From NCBI GenBank assembly GCA_016185275.1, contig JACPNX010000002.1, positions 1 through 64,000 on the forward strand: DNA of 64,000 nt, in the 5' to 3' direction. The notes beneath the pieces are model-generated. The model worked only from the letters and a program-made list of their open reading frames with translations, was not told the origin of the DNA and searched no databases. The stretch's first letter is position 1. Each line of letters begins with the position of its first letter. Below, piece by piece: positions 15,443-24,090 of this stretch. The DNA is from Actinomycetota bacterium. GTDB taxonomy: Bacteria; Actinomycetota; Acidimicrobiia; Acidimicrobiales; Iamiaceae. A program made the translations under genes and the position numbers.

Positions 15443-16429
15443 CTACGCACCCGGGTCGCGGAACGATTCGCGAGCAAGCGGCGCGCCCGCCGCCTCGATC
15501 GGCGCCGATCCGGGCCGAGCCGGCGACGACGAGTCTCGCAGCGACAGCCACAGCGATGCGAGGACCACGACGACACCGACGAGGGTCCACCCGCTGGGCC
15601 GCTCACCCAGCAGCACGACGCCGAGCCCCAAGCCGAAGATGGGCACGAGGAACGTCCACGCCGCGACCGATCCCAACGGGGCCCGCCGCGTCTCCGTGAA
15701 CCAGGCGACGAAGGCAAGTGCCGTGCCGATCAGCCCCAGGAACGCGAGGGCGACGAGGAACCGGAGCGTCCAGTGAACGTCGGGCCGACCCTCCACAGCC
15801 GCCGCGATGCCGGCGAGCACGGCGCCGCCGATGACGAAATGCCAGGCGCTCACCATGACCAGATCGAGTCCCGCGAGGCGTCGAGACAGCAACGTGCCGC
15901 CCGTGATGCCGGCGGCGGCCAGCAGCGAGAGCCCGGCCCCCTTTCCCCCGCCGCCCGGGAGCGCGACGAACACGAGCCCGGCGAAGCCCACGAAGAGGCC
16001 GACGATCCGCGAGCCGCCGAGGCGCTCGCCGTACAGCCGCCATGCCGGCACCAGGATCAGGAGCGGTTGCGCGTTGGCCAGGACGGCAGCCGTGCCCGCG
16101 CTGAGTCCCGCCACTCCCGCGAACATGGCCGCGAACGCCAGCGTGACGTTGACCAGCGCGAGGGCGCTCACGAGCGACCATGCCCGCCGGCCGGAAGGCG
16201 ACGGCCGGTGCCTCGCAGCACCCCAGGCGAGCAGGGCCACGCCGGCGACCAGTGCCCTCAGCGAGGCGAACCACAGCAGAGGAGCGTCGGGCAACGCCCA
16301 GCGGATGACGACGAAGCACGCGCCCCAGACCGCAGTGATCCACAGCATCCGAAGCGGGGCCGGACCCGGCCTGCGCCCTCCCGCACCGTCACGCTGCCCG
16401 CCACGGCCGGGCCGCCCGCTCGTCGTCAT
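15443..16429 (-). CDS. EamA/DMT-family transporter
   Basis: 328 residues with about ten hydrophobic segments in two EamA halves (start LWITAVWGACFVVIRWALP; second half LVMVSAWHFVIGGAVLAGI). DMT transporters export or import small metabolites such as amino acids; the substrate cannot be read from sequence. ATG at 16429 was chosen over the upstream extension, which overlaps the end of the preceding gene. It follows the large fusion gene by 16 nt on the same strand, so they may share a transcript. Confidence 0.88.
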   Translation of the reverse strand: MTTSGRPGRGGQRDGAGGRRPGPAPLRMLWITAVWGACFVVIRWALPDAPLLWFASLRALVAGVALLAWGAARHRPSPSGRRAWSLVSALALVNVTLAFAAMFAGVAGLSAGTAAVLANAQPLLILVPAWRLYGERLGGSRIVGLFVGFAGLVFVALPGGGGKGAGLSLLAAAGITGGTLLSRRLAGLDLVMVSAWHFVIGGAVLAGIAAAVEGRPDVHWTLRFLVALAFLGLIGTALAFVAWFTETRRAPLGSVAAWTFLVPIFGLGLGVVLLGERPSGWTLVGVVVVLASLWLSLRDSSSPARPGSAPIEAAGAPLARESFRDPGA

Positions 16430-16445
16430 GGTGGTCGCCACTCGA

Positions 16446-19400
16446 TCAGCAGCAGCCGTCGGCCCGCAAGTGGCGCCAGGCGACGGCACCCGGCAGCAAC
16501 GGCAGCCAGTAGGTCACCACGCGGAACACGAGCACGGCCACGACGGCCGAAGGCAGCGGCACCCCCGCGGCGCTGAGCACCACTACGAGGCCGGGCTCGA
16601 CGACGCCCAGCCCACGAGGCAGCGGACCGAGCGGCGCCGCGGCTTGGATGAGCAGGAACCCGGCGACCGCGGGGGCCAGCGAGAACCGACGCACCCCCGT
16701 CGCCTCGAGCGAGGCCACCAACGCCGCGAGCTCGGCGACGTGCGCGCCCACGACCGCGAGCGTGAGCTCGACCGCACGCGAGGGTGACCGCGTCAGCGAA
16801 GGCAGCCGGGCCAGCGCTCGTGAGAACCCGGCGAACGCCGCGCGGCGGCGCAGCGGGCGCCACCACGCGAGCCCGGCAAGGGCGGCCGCCAGCGCCGCGG
16901 CCAGGAGCACCGACGTCGCCGCAGGCAGGTGCCGTCGAGGGAGCCCGGTTCGAACGGCGAGCACGGCGGCGATCACCAGCGCAGCGCCATGGGCGGCGAA
17001 GCGCGCGGCCCTGCGCGTGGCGAGGGCCGATGCCGCATCTTCCCGCTCGACTCCGCCTGCCTCGAGGTATCGCATCGTGGTCGCCGTAGCCGTATCCGCA
17101 CCTGGACGCAGCATCGCGCCGAACGAGGCTGCGAGCTCGGCCGCGACGGTCCGCCCGAACGCCAGCGCGCGCCCCGTCGCCGCCATGAGCGTGACAGCGG
17201 CGGCGCCGTAGGTCGTCGCCGCGGCCGCTGCGGCCACCACTAGCCAGCGCCAGCGCAGCGCGCCGAGGACCCGGCCTACCTCGCCGAAGCCAGCCAGACC
17301 GATGATCAGGTGGTGCACGGCCACGGTGCTCAGGAGCAGCGCCAGCATGGCGGCCGGTCGCACCCGGACATTCACTCCGGTTCCGGGCGGGGCGCATCCG
17401 GAGGACGCGGCCGCCTCCTCCCGCACCCGTTCGAGCAGACCTGGCCGGCGGCGGAGCTCCGCGCGGGTAGCGGTGGCCAGCGCCAGTGGTCGCAGCAGCG
17501 GCACGGCGGCGGCCAGGCGCTCCGAGCCGAGCGCCGTCCGCGCTGTGCAGACCGCTGTCTCCGCACCGACGGCCACGGCAGTGCTGGCCACCAGCTCGGC
17601 CACGTCCTGGTCCATGCGGTGGCGGGTGGCGCCGGCCTCGGCGAAACCGAAGTCGATGAGGTGCACTCGACCGTCCGTGCCGACGAGGACGTTGGCTCGT
17701 CGCAGGTCGCGATGCGCGATCCCCGCGCGGTGCAGCGCTTCCACCTGCTCCCACAAGTCGGCGAGGACGGCATCGCCGATCTCTGCGTCGCTGTTGCCGT
17801 AGGTGCCGAGGGGCACGGCGTCGAGCCGGTCGAGGACCAACAGGACGGAACCGCCGCCCGCCGGAGCGGTGCCCACGACCGCGGGCACGCGCACCCCGGC
17901 CCGCGCCGCCAGCAAGGTGAGGTACGCCTCGTGCTCGACGAGCTGCTTGGCCGTGGCGAACGGCGCTTCGTCCTCCAGCTCCCTGAACAGCACGAAGCGG
18001 CCGAGCTTGAACAGCAGATCGGCGTCGCGCTGGTCGCGCCCCAATGCCTTGACGAACAGCTCGCGCCTCCCAACGGTCGCCGCGAGTGGCACGGAACCCC
18101 GCGCGTCGACGCTGACGTTGGCCACGGCGGCCCCGGGCAACCCGAGCGACGCGAGCGCGTCGATGACGGAGGCGGTCGAAGGCACGCGCACGGGCACGCC
18201 GCGTGCGAGCTGCAGCCCGGCGGCGACCATCACGCCGAACGCGGCCCCGCCGACCACGTCGAACGGGAGGTGCGCGCCGACGTAGACGCGGGCCAGCGCC
18301 ACCACGCCGGCGACACCCCACAACGCCCGGCGGGCCGGCCGTGGCAGGGCTGCTCCCGCCACCGTGACCAGAGCGGCGGACACCGCGGCATGGCCCGATA
18401 CGTAGCCGTGCCCGGTCGCCGGCGCGCCGCCGCGCAGTATCACGTCCGGCAGGAGGGTTCCCGGCCGGCTGCGGTGGACGACGAGCTTCACCCCCTTGGC
18501 GAGCGTCCACGTCACCCACCCGGCTGCGACGAGGTCAACCGCGAGCCGCCGCTGCCTGGCCAGCAGCGCGATGGCGCCGGCCCCGAAGACCGCTCCCAGG
18601 GTCCCCGCCTGCATGATCGGGCTCAGCACCGGCAGCAGGCCGTCGGGCAGGCCGTTCACGAGGCGAAAGAGGTCGGCCTCGGCTCGCACGACCCGCCCGC
18701 CGTACGCGGCCACGCCCAGCCCCACGAGCACCCCCAGCGCGCCGACCAGGCGGAACACGTCGCCTGGGTGCCGGTGCCGAGCCGGCGGAAGCGCCGCCGG
18801 CGCCGAGATCGCCGGCGCCGGCGACATCGCCGGCGGCGCGAGGGGCGCAGCGGGCCCGCGCCGGACGGCGAACCACATCGGGAGACCCAGCGGTAGGTAG
18901 GCGGCGTAGGTCAGCAACCGGTACACGAGCACGGCGGCCGTCACGGCCGGGAGGGCGCCACCCGCCAGGCGCAGGCCACCCACGAGGCCGACCTCGACCA
19001 CGCCGGTGCCCCCAGGCGTGATGGGCAGCGCGCTGAGCTGGCGGGCGACGGCGAGCACGGCCAGAGCCTCGAGAGGCGACACCCCGCGTGCCCCGGCCGC
19101 CCGGAGGGCCACGACGAGCAACGCCCACAACACCGCGTTGTAGGCCAGCGTGCTCGCGGTCAGCCCCAGCCAGCGGCGGCGAGCCACCCGGCGGGTGCGG
19201 GCCGAGAACGCCGCCATCCGCTCCGGCCAGATCGCCGGATCACCGCGATGGAGTCGCCGGCACGCTGGCCCCAGCCCGCGAGCCGCCACCCGACCGATGG
19301 CACGCGCCGCTCCGTCTCCGGCCAGGGCGGCCGCGGCCACCGCCAGCACGACGACCGCCATCCCCGCCCCGGCCGCCGCAGCTGCGGACAGGCCGGCCGG

Positions 19401-19949
19401 TGCTCCCGGACCCCACGCCAGTGCCGCGAGGGCAACGACCGGGAGCACGAGCTTCACGGTGGTACCCCACAGCCCCGTCACGGCGAGCTGGGTGGCAACC
19501 TCGCGACCGTCGAAGCCGAGGCGTCGCAGCATGGTGACCTGAGCCGCCGCACCGGCGGCGCCTCCGGCAGGCAGCGAGTAGGCGACCGCGGTCGAGGTGA
19601 CGTTCACCTTGGCGGCGTCGCGCATCGACAAGCCGGGCAAGGCGGCCACGAGGCCCCAGGCGCCGGTCACGACCTGCGCCACGGTGAGGGCTCCGAGAAG
19701 GGCCACGTCGATCGGCGAGATGCCGCGCGACAGTGCGTCGAACACCGCGCCGACGTCGCCCACGCGCGTGGCCAGCGCGGTCAGTAGGGCCACGGCGACG
19801 CCGACCCCGCCGAGGCGGACGCCCCATCGGCGCCACGGCGCCGCCTCGGCAACGGGCACCCCGGCGGGAACCGCGGCGGGCACGGGCGCGGGCAGAGCCT
19901 TCGACGCCGTGTTCTGGTCCGACAGTCGGCCCACGGGCTGGACGACCAC
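16446..19949 (-). CDS. Flippase-PAP2 phosphatase-kinase-flippase fusion
   Basis: 1167 residues combining four modules. About residues 40-355: LPG-synthase-type/UPF0104 flippase (SLPAGGAAGAAAQVTMLRR, ALPITPGGTGVVEVGLVGG). About 385-585: PAP2 phosphatase with all three motifs, KLVVHRSRP, YVSGHAA and RVYVGAHLPFD. About 600-850: protein-kinase-like domain with HRDLRRANVLVG and LIDFGFAEAG. About 870-1167: a second UPF0104 domain (LLIQAAAPLGPLPRGLGVVE). All catalytic residues look intact. It probably moves and dephosphorylates, or phosphorylates, a lipid or polyprenyl substrate in the cytoplasmic membrane. GTG at 19949 has AGG 9 nt upstream; TTG 19964 is an alternative. Confidence 0.85.
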   Translation of the reverse strand: MVVQPVGRLSDQNTASKALPAPVPAAVPAGVPVAEAAPWRRWGVRLGGVGVAVALLTALATRVGDVGAVFDALSRGISPIDVALLGALTVAQVVTGAWGLVAALPGLSMRDAAKVNVTSTAVAYSLPAGGAAGAAAQVTMLRRLGFDGREVATQLAVTGLWGTTVKLVLPVVALAALAWGPGAPAGLSAAAAAGAGMAVVVLAVAAAALAGDGAARAIGRVAARGLGPACRRLHRGDPAIWPERMAAFSARTRRVARRRWLGLTASTLAYNAVLWALLVVALRAAGARGVSPLEALAVLAVARQLSALPITPGGTGVVEVGLVGGLRLAGGALPAVTAAVLVYRLLTYAAYLPLGLPMWFAVRRGPAAPLAPPAMSPAPAISAPAALPPARHRHPGDVFRLVGALGVLVGLGVAAYGGRVVRAEADLFRLVNGLPDGLLPVLSPIMQAGTLGAVFGAGAIALLARQRRLAVDLVAAGWVTWTLAKGVKLVVHRSRPGTLLPDVILRGGAPATGHGYVSGHAAVSAALVTVAGAALPRPARRALWGVAGVVALARVYVGAHLPFDVVGGAAFGVMVAAGLQLARGVPVRVPSTASVIDALASLGLPGAAVANVSVDARGSVPLAATVGRRELFVKALGRDQRDADLLFKLGRFVLFRELEDEAPFATAKQLVEHEAYLTLLAARAGVRVPAVVGTAPAGGGSVLLVLDRLDAVPLGTYGNSDAEIGDAVLADLWEQVEALHRAGIAHRDLRRANVLVGTDGRVHLIDFGFAEAGATRHRMDQDVAELVASTAVAVGAETAVCTARTALGSERLAAAVPLLRPLALATATRAELRRRPGLLERVREEAAASSGCAPPGTGVNVRVRPAAMLALLLSTVAVHHLIIGLAGFGEVGRVLGALRWRWLVVAAAAAATTYGAAAVTLMAATGRALAFGRTVAAELAASFGAMLRPGADTATATTMRYLEAGGVEREDAASALATRRAARFAAHGAALVIAAVLAVRTGLPRRHLPAATSVLLAAALAAALAGLAWWRPLRRRAAFAGFSRALARLPSLTRSPSRAVELTLAVVGAHVAELAALVASLEATGVRRFSLAPAVAGFLLIQAAAPLGPLPRGLGVVEPGLVVVLSAAGVPLPSAVVAVLVFRVVTYWLPLLPGAVAWRHLRADGCC

Positions 19950-19974
19950 CGCAGTGGGCCTCAACGGTCTGCGG

Positions 19975-21351
19975 TCATCGGCTGGCGGTGGCGCCGGCCA
20001 GCGCCGGAGTGCCGCCGTCGCTCGGCAGCGGCGACGCGGCGATCCTGTCCAGCCGAACCTCGTGCCTGCGCTGGAGGCGGTCTCGCCGATCGAGCCGGTG
20101 GGCCACGAGCGTGCCGGCCACCGTGGCCGCAGCCAGCCACAGCGACGTGGTGAGCACTGCGGCACCGAGCCGGGGCCGTTCCTGCCCGAAGAAGATCAGG
20201 GCACGGGCTCCGTCGGTCAGGTAGCGCAATGGCATCCAGCCGGCGAGGAAGCGGAAGGCGGCGGGCGTCGCTTCGAGGGGGTACACACCGCCGGCGGATG
20301 GCACACCGAGGATGGTCGTCACGAACACCGAGGCGAGAGAGCCGGCCAGACCGAGCGCGCCCAGCAGGGCCAGGGCTATGGCTTCGACGGCGGCCACGCC
20401 GAGCACGGCGAAGGCGCCGACGGCCAGGGCGCTGGTCGTGGTGCCCATCCCGATCAGACCCACCGCGGCCCAGGTGACGGCGGCGCCCGAGGCCACGGCC
20501 GTCACCGCACCGACCAGCAGCTTGGCGTGCCAGCGGCGGGTGGCGGTCCAGCCCAGGTCGGGACCGCGGACCGTCCGACCCCACACCTCGATCTCGGAGT
20601 GACCGGCCAGCAGGTCCACGACGGCGTGGACGATGTTGGCCGCGATCACGCCGGCCAACGTGAGCATCACCGCGAAGTAGAAGGGAGCGAGGCCGCGCCC
20701 TGCCTTGGGGGGCAGCGGTTGGGCCACGGTCACGGCCTCTTCCACCGGTCGCCCGACCACCTGCGCCGCTGCGGGCGTCAGCCGGGCGCCGGTCGGGGCG
20801 AGCAGCCCGGCGAGGCGGTCACTGCTGGCCCGGGACACCTGGTCCACAGCGGCTCGGGCGACCGTCGACGCGTAGGTGCCTGCGAAGCTCCCGGCCGCGG
20901 GGCTGGTGAGCACCTCGAGGCGCGCCGGTCGCTCCGCGCGCCCGGCCACGGCGGAGGTCCCGATGGCGACGAGCCTCGCGGAGAAGTCCGGCGGCACGAC
21001 GATGGCCGCGTAGGCGCGATCGGCGCGGATGCGGGACAGCGCCGCGGCCCGGTCGGGCAGCACGATCCAACGCACGCGTCGGCCGAGCGCCGGGTTCGGG
21101 GCCCGGATCTGCGCGACGACGTCGGCACCGAGGTCGACCCGGCTGCCGGCGAAGCGGGCCCCCGCGTCGCCGTCGACGAGTGCGATGGGGAGGTCGCGCG
21201 CGTTGCCGTCGGGGTTCAGGAAGCCTCCCAGGTAGCTCAGCGCGGTCGCCAGCGCGGCCACGGCGGCGATGGCCACGGCCGCCCACAGCACGGGGCGGCG
21301 CAGCACGCTCGCGGATGAGGCGGTCGGGGTCGGCGCGTCGGGTCGGCTCAT
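19975..21351 (-). CDS. DUF3533/YhgE-Pip-like membrane protein
   Basis: 458 residues. One N-terminal membrane segment (PVLWAAVAIAAVAALATAL) is followed by a large extracytoplasmic domain (DLPIALVDGDAGARFAGSRV, YAAIVVPPDFSARLVAIG) and a C-terminal block of about five membrane segments starting APFYFAVMLTLAGVIAANIV. This is the layout of DUF3533 and ABC-2-like permeases without an ATPase. Role unknown, possibly export of envelope components. It is 25 bp upstream of the flippase fusion on the same strand and divergent from the histidine kinase at 21532. Confidence 0.8.
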   Translation of the reverse strand: MSRPDAPTPTASSASVLRRPVLWAAVAIAAVAALATALSYLGGFLNPDGNARDLPIALVDGDAGARFAGSRVDLGADVVAQIRAPNPALGRRVRWIVLPDRAAALSRIRADRAYAAIVVPPDFSARLVAIGTSAVAGRAERPARLEVLTSPAAGSFAGTYASTVARAAVDQVSRASSDRLAGLLAPTGARLTPAAAQVVGRPVEEAVTVAQPLPPKAGRGLAPFYFAVMLTLAGVIAANIVHAVVDLLAGHSEIEVWGRTVRGPDLGWTATRRWHAKLLVGAVTAVASGAAVTWAAVGLIGMGTTTSALAVGAFAVLGVAAVEAIALALLGALGLAGSLASVFVTTILGVPSAGGVYPLEATPAAFRFLAGWMPLRYLTDGARALIFFGQERPRLGAAVLTTSLWLAAATVAGTLVAHRLDRRDRLQRRHEVRLDRIAASPLPSDGGTPALAGATASR

Positions 21352-21531
21352 GCCGGCATCTTGTGCTCGTGCGCCGGCGTCTCCATCCGCACGCAGTGCG
21401 GGTCGCGCGGGCGGGAAAGCCGCAGTGGCATCAGCGCACGGCCCTGATGCACGGGCCCTCCGGAACGCCGATGCTCATGCCGTGGACCAGGCCCCCCGAC
21501 CCGCACCCGCCACCTCGCCTGCACCTCGATC

Positions 21532-22791
21532 GTGATGGGGAACCCGGGCGCCGACCCCGTCGGTACCATCGCCAAGATGCCTTGGACGCCTCCGACGTGG
21601 CCGGACCGCGTCCGCGTGCTGCTGCGGACGGCACTGTCGCTCACGACCGAGCGCGACCTCGACCGCGTGCTCGAGGGCATCGCCTCGGGCGCGGCCGAGG
21701 TCGTGGGTGCGCGCTACGCCGCGCTGGGCCTGTACGACGACCACGGGCACATCACCCGCTTCATCCACCACGGCATGGACGACGACACCGTCGCTCGCAT
21801 CGGCCGCCTGCCCGGGGGACGGGGACTGCTCGGCGAGGTGATCGTGGCCGACGGTCCGATCCGGCTCGACGACCTCGGCGCCGACCCGCGCGCGTGCGGG
21901 TTCCCGCCCGGCCACCCGGCGATGAGGACGTTCCTCGGCGTGCCCGTCGCCCGCGGCGACCGCCGCTACGGGAACCTGTACCTAACCGAGAAGCGGTCGG
22001 GTACGCCCTTCGACGAGGAGGACGAGGCGCTCGTGGTCACGCTGGCCACCTTCGCCGCAGCCGCCATCCAGACGGCCGAGATCGTCCGCACCGTGGGCGA
22101 CCTCGCGGCCGCCGCCGAACGTGAGCGTGCCCAGCGCGAGCTGCTCGGCGCCGTGATCGCGGCCCAGGAGGCCGAGCGGGCCCGCGTGTCGCGGGACCTG
22201 CACGACGAGATCGGGCAGACGCTGACGTCCGTGCTGCTGGCCCTCAAGCTGACCGAGGCGTCTCTGGCCGGAGACGGCGTCCACGAGGCGGACGTCGTCG
22301 CGGCCCGGCAGCGCATCGCCGAGCTGCGCTCGCTGGTGGCCGACGGCTTGCGTGACGTGCGCCAGCTCGCCTTCGAGCTACGGCCGACCGTCCTCGACGA
22401 CGTCGGGCTCGCTCCCGCCCTGGCGCGCCTGGCGGAGGACGTGACCGCACGGAACCTGCCGGTCGACCTCGACGTCGACGGCGTGGAAGACGGAGGCCGG
22501 CTCTCCCCCCAGCTCGAGACGGTCGTCTACCGCGTCGTGCAGGAAGCCCTCACCAACGTGGTCCGGCACGCGCACGCCAACCACGCCAGCGTGGTCGTGA
22601 GCCGCAACGCGGGACGGGTCCGCGCCATCATCGAGGACGACGGCCGCGGCTTCTCGCCCGGGACCGTCGCCGGCCGTCACCTCGGCGTGCAGGGCATGAT
22701 GGAGCGCGCCGAGCTGGCTGGCGGAGCGGTCGACGTCACGTCGACGCCCGGCGAGGGGACGACCGTCGTCCTGGAGGTGCCCGTTGGCTGA
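21532..22791 (+). CDS. GAF-domain histidine kinase (NarX/DevS class)
   Basis: 419 residues. GAF domain about residues 30-190 (VGARYAALGLYDDHGHITRF, FLGVPVARGDRRYGNLYLT), then HisKA_3 dimerisation helix with RVSRDLHDEIGQTLTSVL (His is the phospho-acceptor, about residue 223) and a HATPase with VVQEALTNVVRHAHA and DDGRGFSPG. No membrane segment, so a cytosolic sensor of redox, gas or ligand. GTG 21532 followed by ATG 21535; ATG 21577 is another candidate and no start has a clear Shine-Dalgarno. Overlaps the response regulator by 8 nt. Confidence 0.9.
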   Translation: MMGNPGADPVGTIAKMPWTPPTWPDRVRVLLRTALSLTTERDLDRVLEGIASGAAEVVGARYAALGLYDDHGHITRFIHHGMDDDTVARIGRLPGGRGLLGEVIVADGPIRLDDLGADPRACGFPPGHPAMRTFLGVPVARGDRRYGNLYLTEKRSGTPFDEEDEALVVTLATFAAAAIQTAEIVRTVGDLAAAAERERAQRELLGAVIAAQEAERARVSRDLHDEIGQTLTSVLLALKLTEASLAGDGVHEADVVAARQRIAELRSLVADGLRDVRQLAFELRPTVLDDVGLAPALARLAEDVTARNLPVDLDVDGVEDGGRLSPQLETVVYRVVQEALTNVVRHAHANHASVVVSRNAGRVRAIIEDDGRGFSPGTVAGRHLGVQGMMERAELAGGAVDVTSTPGEGTTVVLEVPVG

Positions 22792-23443
22792 GCCGCTGCG
22801 CGTCGCCCTGTGCGACGACCACGCCATCGTTCGCTCGGGGCTCCGGCGGATCCTCGACGAAGAGCCCGACCTAGAAGTCGTCGGGGAAGCCGGCACGGCA
22901 GCCGAGGCGCTGGACCTCGTCGCGACGGAGCGGCCGGACGTGCTGGTGCTCGACATCGGCCTGCCCGACACCAGTGGGCTCAACGCCGTCGAAGGGCTGC
23001 GGCGCGCCAGCCCCGCCACGCGCGTGCTCATGCTCACCGTCCACGACGACGTGGCCTACCTGCGCCGTGCCTTCGATGCCGGCGCGTCCGGTTACCTGCT
23101 CAAGGAGGCGGCCGACGTCGAGCTCGTGCAGGCGGTGCACGAGGTCGCCGCCGGTCGGTCGTACGTGCATCCCCGCCTGGGCGCCGCGCTGTTGGCCCCC
23201 GACGCGCCCGGTCCCCGGCCGGCCGGACCGGGCGGCGAGCTGTCCGGGCGCGAGCTGGAGGTCCTGCGGCTCATCGCGCTCGGCTTGACGAACCCCGAGA
23301 TCGCGAAGGATCTCTACGTCTCGGTGCGCACGGTGGAGACCCATCGCGCCCACATCCAACAGAAGCTCGACGTCCGCAACCGAGCCGAGCTGGTCCGCCT
23401 GGCGCGCGACTGGGGACTGCTCGACGAACCGCCTGGCCGCTGA
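22784..23443 (+). CDS. NarL/LuxR-family response regulator
   Basis: 219 residues. Receiver domain with CDDHAIVRSGL, phospho-Asp in VLVLDIGLPD and Lys in GYLLKEAAD; C-terminal LuxR HTH (GGELSGRELEVLRLIALG, YVSVRTVETHRAHIQQKL). Cognate partner of the kinase at 21532, with an 8-nt overlap. It resembles DevR/NarL regulators that control redox or dormancy genes; the nearby PPOX, cytochrome b and membrane genes are plausible targets. It converges on a receiver-like gene with only 4 nt between stops. Confidence 0.93.
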   Translation: MAEPLRVALCDDHAIVRSGLRRILDEEPDLEVVGEAGTAAEALDLVATERPDVLVLDIGLPDTSGLNAVEGLRRASPATRVLMLTVHDDVAYLRRAFDAGASGYLLKEAADVELVQAVHEVAAGRSYVHPRLGAALLAPDAPGPRPAGPGGELSGRELEVLRLIALGLTNPEIAKDLYVSVRTVETHRAHIQQKLDVRNRAELVRLARDWGLLDEPPGR

Positions 23444-23447
23444 AGGG

Positions 23448-23867
23448 TCAGACCGTCGGGGCTTCGGGCCGGCGCGGCGGGCAGGGGTGGTGCCGGCACC
23501 CGAGCGCATCCCGCAGCCGGCGCTCGAGCTCCTCGGCCACGGTGTCGCGCGCCAGCCAGCCTCCCGCCCCCTGCCGGCTCGCCGACGCGCTGTAGGTTTC
23601 GTCCCGCTCGGGCGCGATGACGATGTAGTGGCTCCTCGGCAGGCAGCCAGGCGAGGCGCAGCAACGGGGGAAGCTGGAGGCGTCGACCACCGCGAGATCC
23701 GTGCCGGCCGGCAGGGAGGCAAGCTCCCCAGGCTCCGCGAGGGTCACCTCCCAGCAGTCGTGCGACGAGCCGAGGAGGTCGGCGATCAAACGGCGCATGA
23801 GTGGATGGGCGACCGCCACGACGACGCGAGGCGTGGCATCGCAGACGGGGCAGCGCTCAGCGGTCAT
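23448..23867 (-). CDS. Orphan receiver-like, Cys-rich protein
   Basis: 139 residues. An N-terminal CPVC motif precedes a receiver-like fold: RVVVAVAHPLMRRLIADLL, Asp in DLAVVDASSF, then HYIVIAPERDE. Two further Cys pairs (FPRCCASPGCLP; GCRHHPC) could bind a metal. There is no output domain. The acidic pocket before the central Asp is not clearly conserved, so phosphorylation is uncertain. ATG at 23867 overlaps the preceding small gene's stop by 11 nt. It may modulate the neighbouring two-component pair. Confidence 0.6.
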   Translation of the reverse strand: MTAERCPVCDATPRVVVAVAHPLMRRLIADLLGSSHDCWEVTLAEPGELASLPAGTDLAVVDASSFPRCCASPGCLPRSHYIVIAPERDETYSASASRQGAGGWLARDTVAEELERRLRDALGCRHHPCPPRRPEAPTV

Positions 23868-24090
23868 CGGCGTCTGGCGGGTTGCGACCCATCGACGCCC
23901 GGTCGAGCGCCACGAGGACCCGCAGCGCCAGGCCGCCAGCGACCAGCGCCACGGCCCCACTGAGGCCGACGGCCACGCCCGTCGACGGCGCAGCCGGCCA
24001 TGTGACCGCCCGGCCGAAGACGCCGACGGCCGCCACGGTGACGGCCAGGAGCACCGCGAACGTGAGCCGGACGCGCCGCAGGGGGTCCAT
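23857..24090 (-). CDS. Small two-helix membrane protein
   Basis: 77 residues. Two membrane segments, LTFAVLLAVTVAAVGVFG and TGVAVGLSGAVALVAGGLAL, then a short cytoplasmic tail (RASMGRNPPDADDR). Its ATG overlaps the cytochrome b stop (TGATG), so it is translated with the cytochrome and may be a small subunit or assembly factor. Not recognised by sequence. Confidence 0.6.
   Translation of the reverse strand: MDPLRRVRLTFAVLLAVTVAAVGVFGRAVTWPAAPSTGVAVGLSGAVALVAGGLALRVLVALDRASMGRNPPDADDR

Noticed and set aside
18535..19949. Long plus- and minus-strand open frames opposite or overlapping the flippase fusion
   Set aside because: They are Arg/Gly/Pro-rich shadows of the real frame, without domains; the fusion frame carries all catalytic motifs.
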